Of a DNA stretch of 64,000 nt, positions 1 through 7,962 are shown piece by piece (the stretch's first letter is position 1; the number at the start of each line of letters is the position of its first letter). The stretch covers positions 62,001-126,000 of the forward strand of contig NZ_JACIGJ010000007.1 of NCBI RefSeq assembly GCF_014197855.1, read 5' to 3'. The position numbers were made by a program, and so were the translations under genes. Source of the DNA: Roseospira marina (GTDB lineage: Bacteria; Pseudomonadota; Alphaproteobacteria; Rhodospirillales; Rhodospirillaceae). The notes beneath the pieces are model-generated. The model did no database searches. It had not been told where the DNA came from and was given only the letters and a program-made list of their open reading frames with translations.

Positions 1-645
1 CTGGCCGGAGAACGGCGGGCGTGTCGGGTGGCACAGGATCATGTCCCCAGGTTCGAACGCCGGGCTCATGCTCTCGCCGATCATGTAGAAGCCGAATCCG
101 CCCTTCACCCCCTCCAGCGGGGCCGGACGCCGCACCCACTCGATCGGCTCGAAACTCACGATCATCTCCCCATCGGGCCCACCGAGAGCGGACCCGTAGA
201 CCGGTAAATCGCGCGCCCCCACCAGACCGTCCGTGTACGGCTGGTCCAGCGGCACATCGGAGCGGACCCCAGCCGGATCCGGCGGGAGTCCCAGGTGATG
301 GCCGTGTTGGGGCTCCTGCTGAGAGTGGGGGCGGTGCGCCGCCTCGCCAGGCTCGTCGGCGAATCCGGGGAGTGCCCCTCCAGGGGCCGCACCCGGTTCA
401 CTTCGTACCGCCGGCCGGTCCCCCACGCCCGCCCCATCTCCGAACTGCAACCACGCGGGCGGCACCCCAAAGGCGCCGGCGTAGCGCTCCAAAGCGTGGC
501 CTCGCAGGCCGCGCAGGCCGTTTTCATGGCTTTTGTAGGTGTTTGGATTCCAGCCGAACGCGAGGGCCGCGTCCGTGGCGGTCGCGTACCCGGCCTGTTG
601 GCGCGCCTGGCGCAATCGGGCGGCGGTGGTGTCCATACCGCGCAT
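1..645 (-). CDS. S24/LexA-type phage-like repressor, C-terminus cut by window edge
   Basis: The minus strand is open from an ATG at 645 (alternative ATG at 636) to base 1, giving 215 codons. Residues about 5-45 form an HTH_3-type DNA-binding domain; the segment GWNPNTYKSHENGLRG is typical of cI-like repressors. Residues about 155-215 match the start of the S24 peptidase fold: GESMSPAFEPGDMILCHP contains the candidate nucleophile Ser192. The partner Lys would lie beyond the window. A Pro/Gly/His-rich linker (about 75-135) separates the domains. In this family, RecA-stimulated self-cleavage relieves repression. It is transcribed away from the HTH gene at 800, a layout typical of a lysogeny switch. 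The family call is firm; the prophage role is inferred. Confidence 0.85.
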   Translation of the reverse strand, partial: MRGMDTTAARLRQARQQAGYATATDAALAFGWNPNTYKSHENGLRGLRGHALERYAGAFGVPPAWLQFGDGAGVGDRPAVRSEPGAAPGGALPGFADEPGEAAHRPHSQQEPQHGHHLGLPPDPAGVRSDVPLDQPYTDGLVGARDLPVYGSALGGPDGEMIVSFEPIEWVRRPAPLEGVKGGFGFYMIGESMSPAFEPGDMILCHPTRPPFSGQ

Positions 646-799
646 CGTACCACGGTCCGTTGCGTGTTTCCACTTGACCGGCGCGGTTCATTTTGCACCC
701 TATGAGGCGAACGTACCATGAACACACGGCGCGTTCGGGACCGCAGGTCCCGCTCGCCCGCCCTTTGGTCCGCCTTTCCCGCCGCGAGGACGCCCGCCC

Positions 800-1891
800 A
801 TGTTTCATTCCGTCCCGGTTCCGCCACTGTCCGGCCGCCTCCCCATCGCCGACACCCTAACCGCCGACACCCCAACCGCCGACACCCCAACCGCCGACAC
901 CTCTGCCACGACTCCCAACCCTGCCCCCGCCGATCCGGCGGCGGCGCTCCGCCTGCCGGTCCAGGCGCGCACGTTGCTTGATCTGCTGATGCGCGCCGCC
1001 GGCACCGGGGCGCCCTGCCCGAGCAACTTCGCGCTCATGGATGCGCTCGACCTCGCCAGTCCGGACGGCGTGCGCAAACACCTGGCAATCCTGCAGGAAC
1101 ACGGGGTCATCGCCCTCGAATCGGCCGGGCAGCGCCGCCGGGTCACCCTTCTGGCCACCGGGGCGCGCACCGACTGGTCCCGGACCAGCGGCCACGCCCG
1201 CGCCGGCGCCAAGTACTGCGACGGCTGGGGCAACGGCTCGGACGCGATCCTGCTACGGCTGGCCGACGCGGGGCTGGATCTGGCGACCATGGCCACGCGG
1301 CTGGGGCGGACGCCGTCCAGCGTGCGCCATCGCCTGCGCCGGTTGCGCGCGGCCGGGGCCGCTCGTCGGCCCCCGGAGGCGGATCCGATCCCCATGCGTG
1401 CGACAGCGGCGGCGCCCCCCTCCCCTTCGGCGGCGCCCCGCCCGCTGCGCCGCGACGTGGTGACCCACGACCCCGACCGTCCGGCGGACGAATCGGCCCA
1501 GATCGCCGCCTTCCTGGCCGCCGGGCGCGGGCGCGTGCTGCCGCCGGCCTATGTCGGCGCGGTCCGCGGCGGGACGCCGCTGACCGGGCAGGCGCCGATC
1601 AGTGCGTTGGCCCGGCGGGTGCTTCTGGTGCTGGAGGACACGCCGCGCTCGGCGGCGGAACTCGCGTTCCAGGCCCGCCTGGACCCGCTGCTGATGCCCG
1701 AGATCCTGCGCGATCTGGCGGACGCCGCTCTCGTCACCCGCCACGCCTCCCGACGTCGCGGCGGCCTACACCCGGTGGAGCCCCGCTACAGCGCCGGCCC
1801 GCGCGCCGACGCCATGATCGAGGCCCTGGGGCTGGCCGAGGCCCGGGCCGCCCGCCGCGCCGCGCCGCGCGCCGCCGGAGCGCCCCGATGA
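800..1891 (+). CDS. Multi-HTH DNA-binding regulator (phage-like)
   Basis: A 363-residue protein of no recognised named family. Residues about 55-115 look like a winged helix (NFALMDALDLASPDGVRKHL, then ILQEHGVIALES). Residues about 150-180 form a second HTH (LDLATMATRLGRTPSSVRHR, similar to GcrA/sigma region 4-type helices). Residues about 270-325 look like a third winged helix (TPRSAAELAFQARLDPLLMP). The N-terminus carries four 5-residue repeats (TADTP type), and linkers are Ala/Pro/Arg-rich. It is divergent from the S24 repressor, and its stop overlaps the next start (ATGA). This suggests a replication- or transcription-control protein of a mobile element, but the function is not known. Confidence 0.7.
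   Translation: MFHSVPVPPLSGRLPIADTLTADTPTADTPTADTSATTPNPAPADPAAALRLPVQARTLLDLLMRAAGTGAPCPSNFALMDALDLASPDGVRKHLAILQEHGVIALESAGQRRRVTLLATGARTDWSRTSGHARAGAKYCDGWGNGSDAILLRLADAGLDLATMATRLGRTPSSVRHRLRRLRAAGAARRPPEADPIPMRATAAAPPSPSAAPRPLRRDVVTHDPDRPADESAQIAAFLAAGRGRVLPPAYVGAVRGGTPLTGQAPISALARRVLLVLEDTPRSAAELAFQARLDPLLMPEILRDLADAALVTRHASRRRGGLHPVEPRYSAGPRADAMIEALGLAEARAARRAAPRAAGAPR
845..904 (+). repeat. Four tandem 15-bp units inside the HTH gene
   Basis: Four in-frame 15-bp units of form ACCGCCGACACCCCA begin at 845, 860, 875 and 890. The two middle units are identical and the outer ones carry a few changes. They encode a TADTP-like spacer near the N-terminus. Copy-number change would preserve the frame. 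Confidence 0.85.
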
Positions 1892-2049
1892 CCCGCCCCG
1901 AATGCAGCCGACGGATGCGCCGCCGCTGGAGTGGACCGGCGGCCGCCGTCGCTATCGCCGTCCTGATCGCCCTGGCGGCGGCCGTGGCCGGGGGTCTGTT
2001 GCCCCTGCATGATGCCATCGCGCTGGCGCTCGCCCTGCTGGGAGACTGA
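1888..2049 (+). CDS. Small single-pass membrane protein
   Basis: A 53-residue ORF starting with ATG at 1888 and overlapping the upstream stop by ATGA. A basic N-terminus (about residues 1-14) is followed by one long hydrophobic helix (AAAVAIAVLIALAAAVAGGL, about 17-37) and a second weakly hydrophobic tail. No family is recognised. Its place between a phage-like regulator and a small lipoprotein makes a holin or spanin-like accessory role conceivable, but nothing in the sequence proves it. Confidence 0.5.
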   Translation: MTRPECSRRMRRRWSGPAAAVAIAVLIALAAAVAGGLLPLHDAIALALALLGD

Positions 2050-2053
2050 CCGC

Positions 2054-2314
2054 ATGCCCGTTCGCACACAAAACCGCCGCCGCGCGGCGCTCGCCGGCCT
2101 GCTCGGGCTGACCGTTGCCCTCGGGGGCTGCCTGCCCGCCGCCGTGCTGTCCGGCGCGCTGATCGGTGGCGTCGGCCTGTACTGCGCCGGAGTGTCCGAG
2201 GCCGGCAAGGCCCTGGCCCGCGAGGCGCTGACCGGCGGTCAACGCCTCCTGGCCTGCCCGGAGCCGGCCGGGGCTCCCAATCCCGATCCGGAACCCGATC
2301 AGGGCCCGCGATAG
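2054..2314 (+). CDS. Small lipoprotein
   Basis: An 86-residue protein. The ATG at 2054 is preferred because it yields a clean lipoprotein signal: basic MPVRTQNRRR, a hydrophobic core and the lipobox LGGC with Cys26 as the lipidation site. The mature part is short and ends in a Pro/Asp-rich tail. It lies 4 bp after the small membrane protein, so the two are probably co-transcribed. It could be an outer-membrane spanin-like or entry-exclusion lipoprotein; no family is recognised. Confidence 0.6.
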   Translation: MPVRTQNRRRAALAGLLGLTVALGGCLPAAVLSGALIGGVGLYCAGVSEAGKALAREALTGGQRLLACPEPAGAPNPDPEPDQGPR

Positions 2315-2504
2315 GCGTCCGTATCGCGATCGGCGCAGGGCAAATTAGATTTATCTGAAGCAGCAGCTTGACAATCCGCAGGCAGCTTGAAACCTTATTG
2401 CGCTTCTGGTCTTTTGCCAGCAATGAACTGCCCAACCCGTTCGCGCACATGCGGATCGAGGCAACCAAGGTGGTCAATTCATAAACGAATGGGGATACGT
2501 CGCG

Positions 2505-3134
2505 ATGAACACATGGAAAAGGGGGCGGGCGGGTCCCGCCCTGGCTGCAGCCCTGCTGTTGGCCGGGGCGGCCACCCTGACCGGGCCCGCGCGCGCGGAG
2601 TCCGGCATGACGGCCGATCCGACCGTCGAGGTGATGGCGGGCGCCTGCGCGTTTTGCCACGGCACGGACGGCAACGGCGTGGGGGCCTCGATTCCCTCGA
2701 TTGCCGGGCTACCGATCGAAACCTTTACGTACATGATGACGTCCTATCGGGACGGCACCAACCCCGCCACCGTGATGGACCGCATCGCGCGCGGCTACAG
2801 CGCCGAGCAGATCGAGGCGCTGGCGACCTACTTCGCCGAAAAGCCGTTTCACCGCGCACCGCAGCCCTGGATCAACGTGGCGCTGGTTCCCGACGGCAAG
2901 GATCTGGCCGCCGAATACTGTGAGTCCTGCCACGAAAACGAGGGGCGCGACGGCGAGGGCGTCGGCATTCTGGCCGGCCAGAAGCTGAACTACATGCGGT
3001 TCTCGGTGCACGACTTCCTCAGCGAGGCGCGCGAGATGGAGCGCCGGCAGGCGCGGAAGTTCCGCGACCTGATGGACGAGCGCGGCCCGGACGGGTTCGA
3101 GGCCGTCCTGAACTACTACGCCAGCGTGCCGTGA
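2505..3134 (+). CDS. fccA: Flavocytochrome c sulfide dehydrogenase, diheme cytochrome subunit
   Basis: A 209-residue periplasmic c-type cytochrome. It has a signal peptide to about residue 31 and two heme c attachment motifs, CAFCH at 48-52 and CESCH at 139-143, spaced as in the two-lobed c4/FccA fold. FccA accepts electrons from the flavoprotein FccB during sulfide oxidation and passes them to soluble c-type cytochromes. The next gene encodes FccB, with fccB's ATG 12 bp after this stop, which supports the assignment. A GGGGA sequence lies 9 nt before the ATG. A TTGACA at 2368-2373 could be a -35 element, but no good -10 follows it. Confidence 0.9.
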   Translation: MNTWKRGRAGPALAAALLLAGAATLTGPARAESGMTADPTVEVMAGACAFCHGTDGNGVGASIPSIAGLPIETFTYMMTSYRDGTNPATVMDRIARGYSAEQIEALATYFAEKPFHRAPQPWINVALVPDGKDLAAEYCESCHENEGRDGEGVGILAGQKLNYMRFSVHDFLSEAREMERRQARKFRDLMDERGPDGFEAVLNYYASVP

Positions 3135-3145
3135 GGGAGGGAACC

Positions 3146-4438
3146 ATGCAGACCACACGTCGCGGGTTCCTCCGCACCTCCGCCGCCGCCGCCACCCTGC
3201 TGGGCACGGTCGGCCTGCCGCACATCGCGCGCGCCGCCGAACCGCGCTTCGTCGTCATCGGCGGCGGACCGGGCGGCGCGACCACCGCGAAATATCTGAA
3301 ACGCTATGCGCCGAACGCCGCCGTCACGGTCATCGAACCGCACAAGACCTACACCACCTGCTTCATGAGCAACGAGGTCATCGGCGGCGACCGCGCGCTG
3401 TCCACCCTCGAGGTCAGCCTGGACGGCCTGCGCCGCCACGGCGTCGACGTGGTGGAGTCCATGGCCACGGGCATCGACGCCGACGCCAAGACCGTCACCA
3501 CCGAAGGCGGCGACACCTTCGCCTTCGACCGCTGCATCCTCTCGCCCGGTGTGGACTTCCGTTACGACGCCATCGAGGGCTATTCGGCTGCGGCAGCCGA
3601 GGTCATGCCCCACGCCTGGAAGGCCGGCCCGCAAACCACCCTGCTGCGCCGCCAGCTTGAGGCGATGGAGGACGGCGGCACGGTCATCCTGTCCGTCCCC
3701 GCCAACCCCTTCCGCTGCCCGCCCGGGCCGTACGAGCGCATCAGCCTGATCGCCCACTATCTGAAGCAGCACAAGCCGAAGTCCAAGATCCTGGTCCTGG
3801 ACGCCAAGGACACGTTCTCCAAGATGCCGCTGTTCACGCAAACCTGGGAGATGTTCTACGGCTACGGCACCGACACCAGTCTGATCGAGTGGATCCCCAA
3901 GGCCGACGGCGGCACGGTGACCGGGGTCAACCCGGACTCAATGGAGGTCACCGCCGTCACCGGCACCTTCAAGGGCGATGTGGTCAACATCATCCCGCCG
4001 CAGCAGGCCGGGGCCATCGCGGTCGCCGCCGGTGTGGTCGAGGACGGCTGGGTGCCGGTGAACAAGAGCACCTTCGAATCGCTGGTGGTCGACGGCATCC
4101 ACGTGCTGGGCGATGCTTCGGCTGCGGCGTCCATGCCGAAGTCCGCATCCAGCGCGAACGCGCAGGGCAAGGCCGTCGCCGCCGGCGTGCTGGCGCTGGC
4201 CCGGGGCGAGGACCCGCCGGTGCCGCACCTCGCCAACACCTGCTACTCCATCGGCGGGCCCGACCACGGGTTCTCGGTCGCGGCGGTCTACGCCTATGAC
4301 GATTTCGAGAACGCGCTGAAGCCGGTGCAGGGCGCGGGCGGCATCTCGCCGATCGACGCCGACGCGGAGTACCGCCGCCGCGAGGCGTTCTACGCCCACA
4401 GCTGGTTCGAGAACATCAAGGCCGACATCTGGAGCTGA
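3146..4438 (+). CDS. fccB: Flavocytochrome c sulfide dehydrogenase, flavoprotein subunit
   Basis: A 430-residue protein started at ATG 3146, behind GAGGGAGG, rather than at the in-frame GTG at 3131. It begins with a twin-arginine signal (TTRRGFLRTS). The FAD-binding GGGPGG lies at about 39-44. Cys72 in YTTCFMSNEVIGG matches the cysteine that binds FAD covalently in Allochromatium FccB. Cys191 (FRCPPGPYE) and Cys366 (ANTCYS) match the redox disulfide pair that attacks sulfide. All key residues are present, so it should oxidise sulfide to sulfur or polysulfide in the periplasm with FccA as partner. Confidence 0.93.
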   Translation: MQTTRRGFLRTSAAAATLLGTVGLPHIARAAEPRFVVIGGGPGGATTAKYLKRYAPNAAVTVIEPHKTYTTCFMSNEVIGGDRALSTLEVSLDGLRRHGVDVVESMATGIDADAKTVTTEGGDTFAFDRCILSPGVDFRYDAIEGYSAAAAEVMPHAWKAGPQTTLLRRQLEAMEDGGTVILSVPANPFRCPPGPYERISLIAHYLKQHKPKSKILVLDAKDTFSKMPLFTQTWEMFYGYGTDTSLIEWIPKADGGTVTGVNPDSMEVTAVTGTFKGDVVNIIPPQQAGAIAVAAGVVEDGWVPVNKSTFESLVVDGIHVLGDASAAASMPKSASSANAQGKAVAAGVLALARGEDPPVPHLANTCYSIGGPDHGFSVAAVYAYDDFENALKPVQGAGGISPIDADAEYRRREAFYAHSWFENIKADIWS

Positions 4439-4455
4439 TCCCGGACGGATCGGTG

Positions 4456-4492
4456 ACCGCGGGCGGGTCGTTTCGGCGTGCCCGCCCGCGGT
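4456..4492 (+). terminator. Perfect 12-bp hairpin between fccB and the NapC-type gene
   Basis: ACCGCGGGCGGG (4456-4467) pairs perfectly with CCCGCCCGCGGT (4481-4492) around a 13-nt loop. There is no T-run, so it may be an mRNA-stabilising or partly terminating hairpin that gives fccAB more transcript than the cytochromes downstream. Confidence 0.5.
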
Positions 4493-4531
4493 GCCGCGCC
4501 CGCCCTGCCGCCCGTCGTCCCTGGAGGCCCG

Positions 4532-5131
4532 ATGACTGACTCCGATCCGTCCTCCCCGCAGAAGCGGGGCCTGCTCCGTCGGCTGTGGCGCAACCCGTTC
4601 GCCACCGCCACCGGCACCGCTTTGTTCATCCTGGGCGTCCTGGTGCTGGTCGGCGGCGCCTACGGCGGCTTCACCGTGTTCGCCGCCGCGACCAACACCA
4701 CCGAATTCTGCATCTCCTGCCACGAGATGGAGGTCGGCCCCTACGCCGAGTACAAGACCTCGATCCACTACGCCAACCGGACCGGCATCCGGGTGGACTG
4801 CGCCGACTGCCATGTGCCGAAGCCGTTTTTCCCGAAGGTCATGGCCAAGGTGATCGCGTCCAAGGACGTCTATCATCACCTGCTGGGCACCATCGACACG
4901 CCCGAGAAGTTCGAGGCACGCCGCCTGGAGATGGCCGAACGGGTCTGGGCGCGGATGGAGGCGACCGACTCGCGCGAGTGCAAAAGCTGCCACGCCTTCG
5001 ACGCCATGGACCTGCGCGAACAGGGCCGGCGCGCCGAGATCAAGCACCCCGACGCCATGACGGAGGGGCGCCACTGCATCGAATGCCACAAGGGCATCGT
5101 CCACGAACTGCCCGAGGGGTACGACGGATGA
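4532..5131 (+). CDS. NapC/NirT-family membrane-anchored tetraheme cytochrome c
   Basis: 199 residues from the ATG at 4532 (GGAGG just upstream). One N-terminal membrane anchor (about 27-50) is followed by a periplasmic domain with four CxxCH motifs: C60-H64, C90-H94, C150-H154 and C182-H186. This is the NapC/NirT/NrfH layout. These proteins carry electrons between the quinone pool and periplasmic cytochromes. Because it sits with fccAB and another tetraheme cytochrome, it probably links sulfide-derived electrons to quinones or feeds a periplasmic reductase. The direction is not decidable here. Its stop overlaps the next start. Confidence 0.85.
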   Translation: MTDSDPSSPQKRGLLRRLWRNPFATATGTALFILGVLVLVGGAYGGFTVFAAATNTTEFCISCHEMEVGPYAEYKTSIHYANRTGIRVDCADCHVPKPFFPKVMAKVIASKDVYHHLLGTIDTPEKFEARRLEMAERVWARMEATDSRECKSCHAFDAMDLREQGRRAEIKHPDAMTEGRHCIECHKGIVHELPEGYDG

Positions 5132-6495
5132 TGCGGGTTCGACGGGCGACACGTGTCGCCGCCGCCGGGATCGCGCTGGCGATCCTCGCGGCCCTGCTGC
5201 CGCCACCCGCCGCGGTGGCGGACGAGATCGTCTCGGCCATCGCCCGGGGCGGGCGCCTGTACGACGACTGGCGGACCGAGTTGGACCTGCACACCCGCCG
5301 CATCTCCCACCTGCCCGCGCCGGACATCACCGGGGCCGCCGCCGAGGGCGAGGGCCTGTGCGTCGCCTGCCACGGCTGGGACTACCACGGGGTTCCGTGG
5401 GCCGAGGGCGGCTCGATCGCCGACCGCGCCGGCACCGATCCGGCCGACGTCGTCGCCATCCTGACCGACGCGACCCACGGTTACGGCACCTATATGGACG
5501 AGACCGACCTGCGCGACCTCGCCCTGTTCGTCACCCGGGGCCAGATCGACATGACGCGCTGGATCAGCATCTCGTCCGGCCGCGCCAAGGGCGAGGCGGA
5601 GGCTGGATCTGTGTACTTCCAGTCCATCTGCGCCGGCTGCCACGGCGCGGACGGCATGGCGGTCGAGGAGATGCCCCCGCTGGGGCCGTTCAGCCGCGAC
5701 GAGCCCTGGCACGCTATGCACATCATGATGAACGGGCACCCCAACGGCAGCATGCCGCCGCTGCGGGTTCTGGATGCGAGCCACCTTGCCGACGCCCTGG
5801 CCTACATGCAGGCGCTCCCCAGCCGCCCGGTCATCGCGGCGGTGGTGCGCGGCGGGCGCCTGTACGACACGTGGTCGGTCGAGGCTGGCCGCTCGGTGCC
5901 GGAAGGCTGGCACCCGCTGTGGCCCGAGGATCGCCGCACCGAGGCGGAGGCGGCCGGGGGCGCGGCACTGGCGCGCGCCCAGGCGCGAAGCTGGCGCTGC
6001 GTCAGTTGTCATGGATGGGACTACCGGGGCCGCGACGGCATGGCGATGGGCGGCACCCCGCCGCCGTTCGTGGGCATCGACGGCAAGGCCGGGGCCGATC
6101 CCGCCGCCCTTGCCGCCCTGCTGACCGACGACGCGCACGGCTATGGCCGTCTGCTCAGCCGGCGCGACATCATGGATCTGGCGACGTTCGTGTCGGTCGG
6201 GCAGGTCGACATGGCACCCTGGATCCACCCCGACACCGGGCATTTCCTGGCGGACGGCGCGGCGTTCGAGGGGCACTACCAGACCATCTGCGCCACCTGC
6301 CACGGCCCCGACGGTCAGGCGATCCGAACCATGCCGCCGGTCGGGCGGGCGGTCGCCGGAGAGCCGCAACGGGCGCTGCACAGCGTGTTCAACGGGCACC
6401 CGGGCGAGGCCATGCCGCCGCTGCGGGCCATGGGAATCGAGACCGCCGCCGGCATCCTGTCCTTCGCCGAAACCCTGCCGCCCCGCAAGCACTGA
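5128..6495 (+). CDS. Periplasmic tetraheme cytochrome c made of two duplicated diheme modules
   Basis: 455 residues with a signal peptide to about 31. Four heme motifs occur: CVACH 78-82, CAGCH 168-172, CVSCH 291-295 and CATCH 388-392. The halves repeat each other. RGGRLYDDW (40-48) recurs as RGGRLYDTW (241-249). CHGWDY recurs at 81 and 294. LTD.AHGYG is followed by GQ[IV]DM..W in both halves, and NGHP..[SA]MPPLR ends both. It is therefore an internal gene duplication of a diheme unit. It overlaps the NapC-type gene by 4 bp, so it is probably that protein's redox partner. No named family is recognised. Confidence 0.8.
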   Translation: MMRVRRATRVAAAGIALAILAALLPPPAAVADEIVSAIARGGRLYDDWRTELDLHTRRISHLPAPDITGAAAEGEGLCVACHGWDYHGVPWAEGGSIADRAGTDPADVVAILTDATHGYGTYMDETDLRDLALFVTRGQIDMTRWISISSGRAKGEAEAGSVYFQSICAGCHGADGMAVEEMPPLGPFSRDEPWHAMHIMMNGHPNGSMPPLRVLDASHLADALAYMQALPSRPVIAAVVRGGRLYDTWSVEAGRSVPEGWHPLWPEDRRTEAEAAGGAALARAQARSWRCVSCHGWDYRGRDGMAMGGTPPPFVGIDGKAGADPAALAALLTDDAHGYGRLLSRRDIMDLATFVSVGQVDMAPWIHPDTGHFLADGAAFEGHYQTICATCHGPDGQAIRTMPPVGRAVAGEPQRALHSVFNGHPGEAMPPLRAMGIETAAGILSFAETLPPRKH

Positions 6496-6711
6496 GACCC
6501 GCCTGCGGTGCCGCCAACGCAAAGGAGGCGGACAACGGAGACCGGCCGTCGCGCCCCCGCAGCACGCCGGACACGCGATGGCGTGCCTCGGCCCGCATTG
6601 ATGGGCTCGCCTCCGGAATGGTTCCCGTCCCCCCCTGGGCGTGGCGGGACCGGACGCGTACACTCCCCTGCTCAAATGAGCCGAAACCGGATGCGGCAGT
6701 GGGAGACAGGG

Positions 6712-7962
6712 ATGCTGCTTGGCTGTATAGGCGACGATTTCACGGGATCCAGCGATCTGGGGAACACCCTGGCGCGGGAAGGCATGCGGGTGGTTCAGTA
6801 CACCGGCGTGCCCGACGGACCGGCCGACGACGATGTCGAGGCCGGCGTGATCGCCCTCAAGACCCGCTCGATCCCGCCGGCGGAGGCGGTGCGCCAGTCC
6901 CTCGCGGCGTTGGCATGGCTGCGGGACCAGGGCTGCGAACAGATCGTCTTCAAGTACTGCTCCACCTTCGACAGCACGCCCGAAGGCAACATCGGCCCCG
7001 TCGCCGAGGCCCTGGCCGATGCGTTGGAGGCCGATAAGGTCATCGTCTGCCCGGCGTTTCCCGGCACCGGGCGGTCGGTCTACCAGGGGCATCTGTTCGT
7101 GCGGGACCGGCTGCTCAGCGAGAGCGGCATGGAATCCCATCCCCTGAACCCGATGACCGACCCGGATATCCGCCGTTGGCTGGCCCGTCAGACCCGGCTG
7201 GAGGTCGGGCATATCGCGGCACCCACGGTGCTGGCCGGGCCGTCCCCGATCGCCGCCGCGCTGGAAGCCGAGCATCAGGCCGGCCGCCGCCTGATCGTGG
7301 TGGACGCCCTGCGCGACGCCGACCTGCGCGCCATCGGCGAAGCCGCCGCCGGCCTGCCCCTCATCACCGGCGGATCGGGCATCGCGCTCGGCCTGCCCAC
7401 GAACTTCGCCCGACGCGGCCTGTTGGGCCATGGCGGGCGCGCCTGGACCGGCCAGCCCGGCCCCTGTGTCGCGCTGTCGGGGTCGTGCTCCAACGCGACC
7501 CGGGGGCAGGTCGCCCGCCATGCCGCGCGCTACCCGACCTTTGAGGTCGTGGCCGGCGACGTGATGGCCGGCCGCGTGACGCCCGAGGGCCTGGCCGAGA
7601 CGCTGCTGGCCGCCGAGGGCCTGCCGCTGGCCTACAGCTCCGCCGACCCGCAGACCGTCGCCGCCGCCCAGGCGGAGTTTGGGCGGGAGGCGGTCGCGGC
7701 CGCGCTGGAAGGGTTCTTCGCCACCCTGGCCGCCCGGCTGGTCGAGGGCGGTGTGACCCGGCTGGTGACCGCCGGCGGCGAGACCTCCGGCGCCATCGTG
7801 GAGGGCCTCGCCCTGACGACGCTGGAGATCGGCCCGGAGATCGACCCCGGCGTGCCCGCGCTGCGGGCCGGCCCGGCCCTGACCGTGGCGCTGAAATCCG
7901 GCAACTTCGGCGCCGAGGACTTCTTTGAAAAGGCGGCGACCGTCCTGGCGGGTGACGCATGA
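6712..7962 (+). CDS. otnK: 3-oxo-tetronate kinase (four-carbon acid sugar kinase family)
   Basis: 416 residues from the ATG at 6712, which follows GGAGACAGG; an upstream in-frame ATG at 6676 has weaker support. The N-terminal GDDFTGSSD and KYCSTFDSTPEGNIG motifs and the C-terminal TAGGETSGAI nucleotide site are characteristic of the DUF1537/OtnK family. It should phosphorylate 3-oxo-tetronate at O4. It forms an operon with otnC (ATGA overlap) and otnI, the complete set of cytosolic enzymes that take a 2-oxo-tetronate to dihydroxyacetone phosphate. No dehydrogenase or transporter for the pathway lies next to it. Confidence 0.88.
   Translation: MLLGCIGDDFTGSSDLGNTLAREGMRVVQYTGVPDGPADDDVEAGVIALKTRSIPPAEAVRQSLAALAWLRDQGCEQIVFKYCSTFDSTPEGNIGPVAEALADALEADKVIVCPAFPGTGRSVYQGHLFVRDRLLSESGMESHPLNPMTDPDIRRWLARQTRLEVGHIAAPTVLAGPSPIAAALEAEHQAGRRLIVVDALRDADLRAIGEAAAGLPLITGGSGIALGLPTNFARRGLLGHGGRAWTGQPGPCVALSGSCSNATRGQVARHAARYPTFEVVAGDVMAGRVTPEGLAETLLAAEGLPLAYSSADPQTVAAAQAEFGREAVAAALEGFFATLAARLVEGGVTRLVTAGGETSGAIVEGLALTTLEIGPEIDPGVPALRAGPALTVALKSGNFGAEDFFEKAATVLAGDA

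Noticed and set aside
645-720. Direct CGTACCA repeats flanking the S24 repressor promoter as operators
   Set aside because: Only two copies of 7 bp without symmetry; expected by chance often enough.
2368-2373. TTGACA as promoter of fccAB
   Set aside because: No acceptable -10 at 16-18 bp; left as a remark only.
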